A stretch of 64,000 nt of DNA from Fructilactobacillus fructivorans (GTDB lineage Bacteria > Bacillota > Bacilli > Lactobacillales > Lactobacillaceae). Where the stretch lies: positions 1 to 64,000 of the forward strand of contig NZ_AZDS01000006.1 of assembly GCF_001434095.1 (NCBI RefSeq), in the 5' to 3' direction. A model generated the notes under the pieces. It searched no databases. It was not told the DNA's origin and saw nothing but the letters and a program-made list of their open reading frames with translations. Numbering within the stretch: the stretch's first letter is position 1; every line of letters starts with the position of its first letter. The position numbers and the translations under genes were made by a program. Positions 32,970 to 41,418 of the stretch are shown here, piece after piece.

Positions 32970-34295
32970 ATGACTGAATTTAACCATCCAATTACATCAG
33001 ATGACATCAATCAAATGCAGGCTGACCTTGAAGTGCAACCTAAAAACGAGGTTATCTCGCGGGCCATCATGACCAACGGCATTGACAAGGCTTCAGAAGA
33101 TCCGCGAACCGCAGTTCGTTTGAACCGGACTTTTTCCGTTGACCTAGACACCGGTACCGTTGCCAACCAAAAGCACAGTGGAAGATGCTGGTTATTCTCA
33201 CTGCTAAACACCTTGAGACACAAGTTTGCGGTTAAGTACAACAAGAAGGATTTTGAACTATCACAAAACTACCTGTTCTTCTGGGACAAGATTGAACGAG
33301 CTAACATGTTTTACGATCGAATGATCACGCTAGCGGATCGCCCTACCAGTGATAGAGATGTAGATTTCTACTTAAGCATGCCTGGTGAAGATGGCGGTCA
33401 ATGGGCCATGGCAGCCGCTTTGGTTCAGAAATATGGGGTAATTCCTAAGGAAGCTTTCCCTGAGACGGCGGTAACTGATGACACCACTGATTACGACGAG
33501 GTGATGGATCGCAAGCTCCGCCATGACGGAATGGTGCTCAGAAACCTAGTTAACTCGGATGCTTCTGATTATGATATTAATCAAATGAAACAAAAGATGA
33601 TGTCAGAAGTCTACCGGATGACGGCTTATTCGTTTGGTGTTCCACCCAAGACCTTTGACCTTGAATATCGTGATGACGATAAGAAGTATCATTTAGATCA
33701 GGGTTTGACACCAAAACAGTTTTACGACAAGTACATTGGCGTTGATTTAAACGACTACGTTGTTTTGACCAATTCACCTGATAAGAAGATGGACGAGATG
33801 TACTCACTCCCAAGTCAGAATAACGTTGAGGGCGGAATGCCCATTGAATTCTTGAACGCTCCAATGGATGAGTTGAAAGAAGCAGCCATCAAACAGTTAA
33901 AGGATGGCGAGACCGTCTGGTTTGGAAACGATGTATTGCACCAAATGAACCGACAGAAGGGTTATTTGGACAGTAAGTTATACCGTCAAGCTGCTTTATT
34001 CGGCGTTGACATGACCATGACGAAGGCCGAACGATTAGAGTATCACGAAGCCGAAGTTTCTCATGCGATGACCTTGACTGGTGTTGACCTGATTAATGAT
34101 GTTCCCACCAAATGGAAGGTCGAGAACAGCTGGGGTAAGAAGGTCGGAGACGATGGTTACTTCGCAATGACTGACGAATGGATGCAGGACTTTGTCTACG
34201 AAGTGGTTGTTAAGAAGAGTTATTTGAAGCACACCCAAAAGGAAGTTTTGAAGAAGACTCCAATCAAACTGTACCCATGGGATTCATTACAATAA
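32970..34295 (+). CDS. pepC: Aminopeptidase C
   Basis: A 441-residue cytosolic papain-like cysteine peptidase (bleomycin hydrolase family) that removes N-terminal residues from peptides, supporting growth on proteins. Catalytic C73 lies in NQKHSGRCWLFS, H365 in VSHAMTLTG, and N386 in VENSWGKK. The length is as expected for lactobacillar PepC. AAAGGA precedes ATG. Confidence 0.95.
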   Translation: MTEFNHPITSDDINQMQADLEVQPKNEVISRAIMTNGIDKASEDPRTAVRLNRTFSVDLDTGTVANQKHSGRCWLFSLLNTLRHKFAVKYNKKDFELSQNYLFFWDKIERANMFYDRMITLADRPTSDRDVDFYLSMPGEDGGQWAMAAALVQKYGVIPKEAFPETAVTDDTTDYDEVMDRKLRHDGMVLRNLVNSDASDYDINQMKQKMMSEVYRMTAYSFGVPPKTFDLEYRDDDKKYHLDQGLTPKQFYDKYIGVDLNDYVVLTNSPDKKMDEMYSLPSQNNVEGGMPIEFLNAPMDELKEAAIKQLKDGETVWFGNDVLHQMNRQKGYLDSKLYRQAALFGVDMTMTKAERLEYHEAEVSHAMTLTGVDLINDVPTKWKVENSWGKKVGDDGYFAMTDEWMQDFVYEVVVKKSYLKHTQKEVLKKTPIKLYPWDSLQ

Positions 34296-34334
34296 AAGTA
34301 ATTAATTTCGATCGAATTCGAATCAATCCAAATT

Positions 34335-34367
34335 AAAAGCAACTAACATTATGTTAGTTGCTTTTTA
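34335..34367. terminator. Terminator between pepC and the convergent membrane gene
   Basis: AAAAGCAACTAACAT pairs with ATGTTAGTTGCTTTT. Confidence 0.9.
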
Positions 34368-34368
34368 G

Positions 34369-35004
34369 TTATTGAGCGGTTTTGGCGTGATGCAGATCAA
34401 TTTTGGCTAAGGCCACTAAAATGATGTATGCGATGTCGTAAACCGCACACAGTAAACCAATCCAGGTTACAAAACGATAGCTTAGAATAAAACCATCCAA
34501 AATGGTGGGAGCGAGGGTGCCGATAAACTTCGCAATCGCGATCGTTAACGATTGACCCTCTAAATTAGGCCGTTTAAAGAACATCACGATGAATAAGACG
34601 CTCATTAACAGATTTTGGGAGAAGGCGGAATAATTGGATCCGTTCGTTGCACCCAAGGCATCGTAAAAGGCGTATTCGATGATAAATGAAGCAAGAATAA
34701 CGGTAATTCCCTGCAGAATGTAGTATGGCTGTAAATCTTTAATTTGATATTTTTTACCGTAAATGAAGTAGCACGCAATGACACCAATGTCTAACAAGAA
34801 CCAGAACACGTGAATCACGGTTGGTAACGCGAATCCGAGGGTATTGATGTTACTAATGGAATAAAGAAGTTCCCATGCAATATTTAAACCGGCTGCCCAG
34901 AGCGGCATGCAGTAGGTTTTGTGCTTAAAACCAATGTAGATCATCATGATATAAACAAGTGACCAGCAGATGCCACTTAAACCCGTTAAAAGATTGACTG
35001 CCAT
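34369..35004 (-). CDS. Seven-helix membrane protein, PaxB/Pyr4-type transmembrane terpene cyclase-like
   Basis: A 211-residue protein with about seven membrane helices. Segments MPLWAAGLNIAWELLYSI and the late VYDIAYIILV resemble the acidic residues thought to catalyse cyclisation in membrane terpene cyclases such as Pyr4/PaxB (one Glu, one Asp). The ATG at 35004 is preferred because GGAG lies upstream. No isoprenoid genes are adjacent, so the substrate and even enzymatic activity are uncertain. Confidence 0.55.
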   Translation of the reverse strand: MAVNLLTGLSGICWSLVYIMMIYIGFKHKTYCMPLWAAGLNIAWELLYSISNINTLGFALPTVIHVFWFLLDIGVIACYFIYGKKYQIKDLQPYYILQGITVILASFIIEYAFYDALGATNGSNYSAFSQNLLMSVLFIVMFFKRPNLEGQSLTIAIAKFIGTLAPTILDGFILSYRFVTWIGLLCAVYDIAYIILVALAKIDLHHAKTAQ

Positions 35005-35142
35005 AATAAAATCTCCAATTGTAAGTTCAGCTTTTAAGGTCATCAGCATTTGGACTATCTAAACCATTACCTAGTATCATCATAGTCTTTGTAAAATTAG
35101 TTTCCAATAGATTTGTCACATGAACAGGAAAAATAAATTATT

Positions 35143-35271
35143 TTGACTTATTTATCCTGTATGATAGGATGAAAACGTGAGGGATGTTATTTCCCTCAGC
35201 TAAGCTAAAACGTTTATTTTTTATTGATTTTTTGAGCTGCTTGTAGTTGATGCTATGGGTGGCTTTTTTAG
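35143..35271 (+). other. Possible small transcription unit with two hairpins
   Basis: TTGACT (35143-35148) and TAGGAT (35165-35170) with 16 bp spacing precede a hairpin (GAGGGA...TCCCTC inside AAACGT...ACGTTT) with T-runs, and a second hairpin ending in TTTTTT near 35271. No coding frame is seen. It might be a small RNA or just stacked terminators. Confidence 0.35.
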
Positions 35272-35279
35272 GTTCTTAG

Positions 35280-35307
35280 TTGACAATTTTCTTCTATATG
35301 ATAATCT
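35280..35307 (+). promoter_or_regulatory. Promoter of the TxpA/RatA-like antitoxin RNA
   Basis: A perfect TTGACA (35280-35285) and TGATAATCT (TAATCT 35302-35307) with 16 bp spacing and an extended -10. Confidence 0.7.
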
Positions 35308-35315
35308 TAAATTGT

Positions 35316-35347
35316 AAAAGAAAAGCAGCTGCACATAATGCAACTGC
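35316..35347 (-). terminator. Terminator of the TxpA-like toxin mRNA
   Basis: On the minus strand a 9-bp stem (35325-35333/35339-35347) is followed by TTTTCTTTT. Confidence 0.7.
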
Positions 35348-35387
35348 TTCGAGATCCGCTAAAGCGGTAGCTACATTATATGTTTAT

Positions 35388-35431
35388 AAAGTAACCATCA
35401 GCCTTGTGCGGCTAAGACGGTTACTTTTTTT
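35388..35431 (+). terminator. Terminator of the antitoxin RNA
   Basis: GTAACC pairs with GGTTAC around an inner AGCC/GGCT hairpin, followed by seven T residues; the toxin stop codon lies inside it. Confidence 0.8.
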
Positions 35432-35525
35432 GTTGGTCTGGGACCAACTTAAGAATTAGTTGGATCAGTTCTATCATGAAATGACAGAATTGAAATACTA
35501 ATTCTAACGTGTCAAATAAGGACAC
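35421..35525 (-). CDS. TxpA/holin-like type I toxin peptide, 34 residues
   Basis: The minus strand encodes MSLFDTLELVFQFCHFMIEL and so on to PDQQKK, 34 residues, from a GTG start 6 nt after GAAAGGAG. The pattern M-S-x-F-x-x-L then a hydrophobic run with a basic tail fits the putative holin-like toxin (Hol_Tox/TxpA) family. A -10 (TGATACAAT) is visible about 105 bp upstream. With the antisense RNA it forms a type I toxin-antitoxin pair. Expression should be toxic to the membrane unless silenced. Confidence 0.7.
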   Translation of the reverse strand: MSLFDTLELVFQFCHFMIELIQLILKLVPDQQKK

Positions 35526-35693
35526 GTGCTACTCCTTTCATCAGGATGGTTATATACGAATAGATTTCATCGCATACTAACCACTCCTTTGAAGTTTAAA
35601 GTAGCTACCGTCTTAACTTTTCTCTTTAATTATTGTATCAATCTTTTGGAATAAAATATATAAATATTCAAGAGATTGTATATTTTTATTATA

Positions 35694-35737
35694 AGGTAAT
35701 CATCTTTGTGATTTGGCTAAGACGGTTACTTTTTTGT
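35694..35737 (+). repeat. Duplicate of the toxin-antitoxin 3' region
   Basis: GGCTAAGACGGTTACTTTTT is shared with 35410-35429 and the rest of the hairpin is a diverged copy (GTAATC...GGTTAC). It forms the 3' end of the next minus-strand gene. Confidence 0.75.
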
Positions 35738-36022
35738 TTTACTTTTTCTGTGAAACCAAAAGAAGGTTTCACCAATAACCACCATTAGTATGGAACAAAT
35801 TACACTCAAAATCATCATGTTGTGATTATTTGATATCCCGCTAACCGCGTCTCCAGTTCTTCTGATAACGTATGTAGATAATCCTAAAATGTTTACATTT
35901 AAATGGTTGAGATGAGCACCATAAAAATGATAGTAACCGACCCAGATCATCACAAAATCAATGATCATGGCTAATATGAAACCAATAATGATTTCTGTCA
36001 CAACTCTCAAAATTTTTTTCAT
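35726..36022 (-). CDS. Small membrane protein, 98 residues
   Basis: Two or three hydrophobic segments (about residues 9-29 and 66-85) and a basic tail RKSKTKK. No family is recognised. ATG 36022 follows GGAGG by 9 nt. Its last codons and terminator are in sequence duplicated from the adjacent type I toxin locus, suggesting a recombination event. A role in the toxin locus is possible but unsupported. Confidence 0.65.
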   Translation of the reverse strand: MKKILRVVTEIIIGFILAMIIDFVMIWVGYYHFYGAHLNHLNVNILGLSTYVIRRTGDAVSGISNNHNMMILSVICSILMVVIGETFFWFHRKSKTKK

Positions 36023-36209
36023 GGGTAGTGTCCTCCTGCGGTGATAATACTTTTGTGACATTATACACTATTACAGTATTACAGTTTCATAAACATCCCG
36101 TTAATTATAAATAACATGCCCCTGATCCCATAGACACTACGCTAGTTTGCCTGTATAATTTGCACCAATAATTAATGTATGAGCAAAAGAAATGGGGTGG
36201 GAGAGTAAG

Positions 36210-36395
36210 ATGAAGTGGTTTTTAAAAATTGGATTGTACGTTGTGGAAGTAATGACATTTGGGTTATTAGCATTGATTTTAATTCAGCTCCCAATTGATT
36301 ATTTCCCAATGCTGATATTACTTTTTTCTAATTTGGCCTTTTTGCTGATCATCAATCAGCCGGTTCAAAGTACAATTAATAATCATTATAAATGA
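36210..36395 (+). CDS. Small membrane protein, 61 residues
   Basis: Two hydrophobic segments (MKWFLKIGLYVVEVMTFGLLALILIQ and FPMLILLFSNLAFLLII). ATG at 36210 follows GGGAGAG. No recognised family; a convergent 52-residue membrane frame lies on the other strand beyond a shared terminator. Confidence 0.6.
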   Translation: MKWFLKIGLYVVEVMTFGLLALILIQLPIDYFPMLILLFSNLAFLLIINQPVQSTINNHYK

Positions 36396-36403
36396 ATTGA
36401 TCA

Positions 36404-36468
36404 TAAAAGAAGTGCCCCATAATCGTTAGACCCTCGTCTAGCTACTATTGGGACACTTTTTATTTTTT
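36404..36468. terminator. Shared terminator between two small membrane genes
   Basis: AAGTGCCCCA and TGGGACACTT form a stem with one mismatch, flanked by A- and T-runs on both sides. Confidence 0.75.
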
Positions 36469-36618
36469 CAAAAACAACTGATAAACCAGGATTGCGATCA
36501 CTAATGCCGCAAAGACCAGGGTGGCAATTTTGGGATTGGATATTAAGGCATCGACCACTCGATGAAGAATCGAAAAGCTGTGGACCCCGTGTAACCCGAG
36601 GACAAAATATGAATTCAT
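36460..36618 (-). CDS. Small membrane protein, 52 residues
   Basis: A short frame, MNSYFVLGLHGVHSFSILHR and so on, with one hydrophobic helix (residues 32-50) and a KK end. AGGTGA is 6 nt before ATG. The steady reading frame, ribosome binding site and shared terminator support a real gene; no family is recognised. Confidence 0.55.
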   Translation of the reverse strand: MNSYFVLGLHGVHSFSILHRVVDALISNPKIATLVFAALVIAILVYQLFLKK

Positions 36619-36738
36619 TTTCATCACCTACGTTTTCTTGCGAAATTCTTTATTATTCTAATCCCTAATCGTGAAAAAAGTAAGCAAAGTCCTCCAAAGT
36701 TATGTATTATAGATGTATAAAACCTAGGAGGATCAACT

Positions 36739-38211
36739 ATGGCAATTGATTGGATGTTAATTTGGCACATTATCGTAATTGGTAATGCGTTATTTGCGAT
36801 TATTACTGTGTTCAGACAACCACGGGACATTGCCGCAACGTGGGCATGGTTACTAGTGTTGGTATTTCTACCATTATTAGGCTTCATTATTTACGCTTTC
36901 TTCGGAAGGAAGTTACCCAAGAGTAAATTCTTCCGATTAAAGGGGAGCGTGAAGAAACATGTTAAACATGAACTTAACGAAGAAAAAGCGATGTTGAAGA
37001 AGCCAAAAGATGCTGACACGCTGTCTAAGAAGATCGCGTGGGAATCAGCTAACATGGTTAGAATGTTTATGAATTCTGATACCTCGCCACTTTATGATAA
37101 TAATAAAATTGATGTTTTTACGAATGGTGACAAGTTAATGGACCAAATGTTTGAGGACATTAAGAATGCCAAAAGTTCCATTAACCTTGAGTTTTACACG
37201 TTTTACGCCGATAAGATCGGTAAAAAAGTGCTGGCGGCTTTGGTTAAGAAGGCCAAAGAAGGCGTCGACGTTCGGGTCATCTATGATTCATGGGGATCAA
37301 TGGGAACGACCCAACGATTCTTTAAACCGCTGTTTGAAGCGGGCGGACACGCCTATCCGTTCTTACACACCCATTCCAATTTCTTTGATTTCCGGGTTAA
37401 CTTTCGGGATCACCACAAGATCTTGGTAATCGATGGCGAACATGGCTACGTTGGTGGTTTTAACATCGGTGACCAGTACATGGGCTGGAGTAAGAAGTTC
37501 GGTAACTGGCAGGATTGTTCCATTCGAATTCATGGGAATGCCATCTACGGATTACAGTCGCAATTCATTTTGGATTGGAACGCAACCGATGGCAAACTTC
37601 AGATTAATCCCAACAATCCAGAGATGATCAAAAAGTACTATCCTATCATTCATACTGATGGGGAAGCGGTCATGCAGATTGTCTCCAGTGGTCCCGATAC
37701 CAGTATGGAGCAGATCAAGATTGGTTACATCAAGATGATTGAGATGGCCAAACATAAGGTGCAGATTACAACTCCGTACCTGATTCCTGATCCATCCGTT
37801 TTAGACGCTTTGAAGATTGCGTCCATGTCGGGGGTCGATGTGCAAATTATTGTTCCCGACATGCCGGATCATCCGTTTGTTTATCGAGCTACGCAGTACT
37901 ACGCACGTCAATTAACCAAATTGGGTGTGAAAGTCTACTACTATAACAATGGCTTCATGCACGCTAAGACCATCGTGGTCGATGACAAAATTGTCTCGGT
38001 TGGATCCGCCAACATGGATTACCGAAGCTTCAAGTTGAACTTTGAAATTAATTCGTTTACCTACGACGAAGAGTTTGGAAAACGAATGGGAAAGATTTTT
38101 GAGGAGGACTTAAAGAAGAGCACGTTACAAACCACTAAGATGTTTGAGTCTGAGTCATGGTGGTTGAACTTCAAGCAGCATTTTAGCCGCTTGTTGTCAC
38201 CAATTCTATAA
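36739..38211 (+). CDS. cls: Cardiolipin synthase
   Basis: A 490-residue membrane enzyme of the phospholipase D superfamily that condenses two phosphatidylglycerols to cardiolipin. Two N-terminal membrane helices are followed by two HKD motifs: H225-x-K227-x4-D232 and H408-x-K410-x4-D415 (GFMHAKTIVVDD). The ribosome binding site AGGAGG is strong. It is monocistronic with a clear terminator. Confidence 0.95.
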   Translation: MAIDWMLIWHIIVIGNALFAIITVFRQPRDIAATWAWLLVLVFLPLLGFIIYAFFGRKLPKSKFFRLKGSVKKHVKHELNEEKAMLKKPKDADTLSKKIAWESANMVRMFMNSDTSPLYDNNKIDVFTNGDKLMDQMFEDIKNAKSSINLEFYTFYADKIGKKVLAALVKKAKEGVDVRVIYDSWGSMGTTQRFFKPLFEAGGHAYPFLHTHSNFFDFRVNFRDHHKILVIDGEHGYVGGFNIGDQYMGWSKKFGNWQDCSIRIHGNAIYGLQSQFILDWNATDGKLQINPNNPEMIKKYYPIIHTDGEAVMQIVSSGPDTSMEQIKIGYIKMIEMAKHKVQITTPYLIPDPSVLDALKIASMSGVDVQIIVPDMPDHPFVYRATQYYARQLTKLGVKVYYYNNGFMHAKTIVVDDKIVSVGSANMDYRSFKLNFEINSFTYDEEFGKRMGKIFEEDLKKSTLQTTKMFESESWWLNFKQHFSRLLSPIL

Positions 38212-38216
38212 AGTAA

Positions 38217-38256
38217 AAAATAAAGGGATGAACCTCACTGGGTTCATCCCTTTTTA
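38217..38256. terminator. Terminator between cls and the aldehyde dehydrogenase gene
   Basis: AAGGGATGAACC pairs with GGTTCATCCCTT, with A- and T-runs on both sides. Confidence 0.9.
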
Positions 38257-38271
38257 ATGACTATTTATTAT

Positions 38272-39696
38272 TTATTTTTGTGGATCGGTCGCGATTAAGG
38301 CTCCAGCTAAGTTATGCATATCTGGTTCCTGCGCGGTGACGATTAATTGTTGGTTAACGAACGCCATTTGACCAATGTCACTCATTTCTCTGCCGTATCC
38401 AGATCCCTTAACACCGCCAAATGGTAATGATGGGAGGGATGCCAGGAAGTTGTTGACAAAGACCATGCCGGTTTCAATCTGATCGGCTACCTTGGCACCA
38501 CGTTGAGGGTCGCCAGAGAAGACAATTCCACCTAATCCGTAAGGGTTATCGTTGGCCATCTCAATGGCTTCCTGTTCACTGTGAACTTTGTAGACCGAGG
38601 CAACTGGCCCAAAGAATTCAGTTGAATAACCTGGATTGGACTTGTCGATGTCAGTTAAGATGGTTGGCATGAAGAATTGACCAGGGAGATCAACAGGTTT
38701 ATCACCATAAACCACCTTAGCTCCCGCTTTAATGGTTGCATTAACTTGAGCTTGAAGTTTATCTTTCGCTTTCTTTGAGTTCATTGGAGCAAGGGTAGTA
38801 GATGGATCCATCGGATCACCCATTTTAACCTTGCTGAAGTCTTCCTTTAATTTTGCGACAAACTTGTCGTAGACATTATCCATCACGATGAACCGTTTGT
38901 CAGAGCAGCAAACCTGACCATCGTTATAGAGTCGAACCCGCCAAGCAATGTCCTCAGCTTTGTCTAAATCTGCATCGTCCAAGATGATGAACGGATCCAT
39001 TCCACCGAGTTCCATCGAATTCTTTTTAAGGTTTTTACCGGCCGCTTCGGCAACTGATGATCCACCACGTTCGGATCCGGTTAGAGCGACACCTTGAACC
39101 CGTTTGTCTTCGATGGCCTTAGTAACCTGGTCGTATGATAAGAACATGTTGGTTAATGCGCCTTTAGGAGCACCAGCTTCTTTGATTACGTCCGCAAACG
39201 ACTGGGCTGACTTAGGAATGTTAGAAGCATCCTTTAAAATCATGGGATTTCCAACCATAAAGTTCGGGGCAAAGACCCGCATGATTTGATAGTAAGGAAA
39301 GTTCCAGGGCTCAACCATTACTAATGTTCCGAGGGCGTGATAGTGCATCTCGGCTTGACCAGTAACCGCTGAAGTAAGGGCTTTAGGTTGAAGTAGTTCT
39401 TCACTGTGATCGGCAAACCAATCAGCGATGATCGCACATAGTTCAACTTCACCTTGTGATTCACGGAATAACTTACCCATTTCGATTGTGGCGGTCTTAG
39501 CGAGTTTGTCTTTGTTGTCTCGTAGTGCGCTAGCAACGTTATGAAGGACTTTGGCCCGCTTTTTGATATCTTGTTTCTTGGTCTTTTTGTAGAGGGCATC
39601 ATCAGTCTTTAGGACCTGCTCTAACTCCTTGTCAGTAGCGTTGGGATAGGTTTTGATAGTTTCATTGTTGAATGGATTAACAGTCTCATATGCCAT
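38272..39696 (-). CDS. NAD(P)-dependent aldehyde dehydrogenase (succinate-semialdehyde type)
   Basis: A 474-residue cytosolic enzyme oxidising aldehydes to acids. Seen are the catalytic Glu in MELGGMDPFIILDDADL, the catalytic Cys in GQVCCSDKR, and PWNFPYYQ. It resembles GabD-type succinate-semialdehyde dehydrogenases common in lactobacilli. ATG 39696 is preferred over 39726 because AGGAG lies 7 nt before it. No GABA genes are adjacent, so the true substrate is uncertain. Confidence 0.87.
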   Translation of the reverse strand: MAYETVNPFNNETIKTYPNATDKELEQVLKTDDALYKKTKKQDIKKRAKVLHNVASALRDNKDKLAKTATIEMGKLFRESQGEVELCAIIADWFADHSEELLQPKALTSAVTGQAEMHYHALGTLVMVEPWNFPYYQIMRVFAPNFMVGNPMILKDASNIPKSAQSFADVIKEAGAPKGALTNMFLSYDQVTKAIEDKRVQGVALTGSERGGSSVAEAAGKNLKKNSMELGGMDPFIILDDADLDKAEDIAWRVRLYNDGQVCCSDKRFIVMDNVYDKFVAKLKEDFSKVKMGDPMDPSTTLAPMNSKKAKDKLQAQVNATIKAGAKVVYGDKPVDLPGQFFMPTILTDIDKSNPGYSTEFFGPVASVYKVHSEQEAIEMANDNPYGLGGIVFSGDPQRGAKVADQIETGMVFVNNFLASLPSLPFGGVKGSGYGREMSDIGQMAFVNQQLIVTAQEPDMHNLAGALIATDPQK

Positions 39697-39880
39697 AATA
39701 ATTCTCCTTTGTTTTATAAAAAACACGATCTATCACATTAATTACCAATAACTATGAGAATCAGTTAGCTAACTCAAATCTCACCCTTAGTATAGTTCAT
39801 TAGTGAGCATATGCAAAAGAGTAGCTTGAATTTTTAAAATAAGTGAGCCTATATATGCTATTGTAAGAGAATATGAATTA

Positions 39881-39924
39881 AAAAATATCTTCATAGAATA
39901 TATATTCTATGAAGATATTTTTGT
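39881..39924. terminator. Perfect palindromic terminator
   Basis: AAAATATCTTCATAGAATAT and its complement form one long hairpin downstream of the purine permease gene. Confidence 0.85.
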
Positions 39925-39930
39925 TTTTAA

Positions 39931-41244
39931 TTATTTAATGTTCAAGATCCACAAGAAGACCAGGAAGATAATGGCTAAGGCATACATCATCCAACCGACT
40001 TCCTTACCTCTCTTAGCGGCGATCATGGTAATTGGATAGGCAATGAAACCGAGCGCAATTCCGTCTGAAATACTGTAGGTTAACGGCATCCCAATCGCAA
40101 TTAGAAAGGCTGGGGCAGCAATTTCGAATTTGTTCCAGTGAATGTTTCCAAGTGATTTGGCCATCAAAATTCCCACGATGATTAAGGCTGGTGCGGTGAC
40201 CTGACTGGTAATGACGGTCAAAAGTGGTGAGAAGAACATGGCGAGTAAGAATAGGATTCCGGTAATGATAACGGTGAATCCAGAACGTCCACCAACGGCA
40301 ATTCCCGCTGATGATTCAACGTAGGCACCCATTGGTGAAGTTCCTAGAAGTGATCCAACCAGCATGGTTACGGAATCAGCACCCAAAGCACGACCAATGC
40401 GGGGAATCTTATTGTCCTTCATGTAACCGGCCTGTTCGGCCAAACCAACCAGTGTTCCGGCGGTGTCAAAGAAGGTTACCAGTAGGAACGTTAGCACGAC
40501 AACGATTAGTTGAGGCGTGTTGATTTTATCAACGTTGAATAGTCCAACTAAGAAAGTGGACTTGATGCTTGGAACTCCGGAGACGATCCCGGTAGGCATC
40601 TTGATTAAACCGAAGAGCACACCAATCACAGCTGAAGCGACCATTCCAATGAAGATTGATGCGGGAACGTTAGCGGCCATCAGGAATAACGTGATGACCA
40701 GTCCAGCGACCGTCAGCAACGTGAGTGGGTTACTGAAAGATCCCAAGCCTACTAGGGTTGACTTGTTGGCAACCACTAGGCCACCATTGTTTAAGCCAAG
40801 AAAGGCGATGAACAATCCAATTCCACCAGCAATGGCGGACTTAAGGTCGGACGGGATCGAGTCGATGATCTTTTCACGCAACTTGAGTAGCGTCAAGATG
40901 ACGAAGAGAATTGAGGCAACGAACACACCAGCAAGGGCAGTCTGCCAGGGGATGTGCATCCCAATACATACCGAGTAAGCGAAGAAAGCGTTCAGACCCA
41001 GACTAGCAGATAACGCAAACGGATAGTTTGCGATGATTCCCATTAGGAAACAGCCAAATGCAGAGGCAAGGGCGGTCGCGGTAAAGACGGCCCCCTTATC
41101 CATTCCTGCAGCACCCAAAACGTTCGGGTTTACGAATAAGATATACACCATGGAAACAAAGGTCGTGACTCCCGCGATGGTTTCACGGGTAAAGTTTGTT
41201 CCCAGTTCCTGAAAGTGAAAAAACGAGGCAATTCGATTAGCCAT
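39931..41244 (-). CDS. NCS2 family purine permease (AzgA-like, hypoxanthine/guanine/adenine)
   Basis: A 437-residue transporter with 12-14 helices. The N-terminus (ETIAGVTTFVSMVYILFVNP) and FFDTAGTLVGLAEQAGYM are diagnostic of the AzgA branch, which imports purine bases with protons. ATG 41244 follows AGGAG by 8 nt. A PurBox-like sequence lies just upstream, in line with purine-responsive control. No purine riboswitch was recognised. Confidence 0.9.
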   Translation of the reverse strand: MANRIASFFHFQELGTNFTRETIAGVTTFVSMVYILFVNPNVLGAAGMDKGAVFTATALASAFGCFLMGIIANYPFALSASLGLNAFFAYSVCIGMHIPWQTALAGVFVASILFVILTLLKLREKIIDSIPSDLKSAIAGGIGLFIAFLGLNNGGLVVANKSTLVGLGSFSNPLTLLTVAGLVITLFLMAANVPASIFIGMVASAVIGVLFGLIKMPTGIVSGVPSIKSTFLVGLFNVDKINTPQLIVVVLTFLLVTFFDTAGTLVGLAEQAGYMKDNKIPRIGRALGADSVTMLVGSLLGTSPMGAYVESSAGIAVGGRSGFTVIITGILFLLAMFFSPLLTVITSQVTAPALIIVGILMAKSLGNIHWNKFEIAAPAFLIAIGMPLTYSISDGIALGFIAYPITMIAAKRGKEVGWMMYALAIIFLVFLWILNIK

Positions 41245-41265
41245 TTCCACAACTCCTATCACATT

Positions 41266-41278
41266 AATATTCGGTTTT
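41266..41278 (-). promoter_or_regulatory. PurBox-like element before the NCS2 permease
   Basis: On the minus strand AAAACCGAATATT matches the PurR box AWWWCCGAACWWT at 12 of 13 positions. A weaker copy (TCACGAACAAT) lies near 41330. Confidence 0.4.
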
Positions 41279-41418
41279 AAAAAAATGAACCACGATATTA
41301 GGATAACATAATGTTAAAATGTGTCAAATCACGAACAATATTAATTGGTCGCGAAAAAATATGCATTAACGGTCGTTGACAAATTTGATAGAATAAAGAT
41401 ATAAATGGGGTTTTAGAG

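Larger units (their letters stand above)
35314..35431 (+). ncRNA. RatA-like antisense antitoxin RNA
   Basis: About 117 nt from the promoter above to a terminator at 35388-35431. It runs antisense to the 3' end of the toxin mRNA, whose own terminator lies at 35316-35347, giving more than 100 nt of complementarity, as in TxpA/RatA of Bacillus. It also shares the palindromic block CGGTAGCTAC with the toxin leader. Confidence 0.65.
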
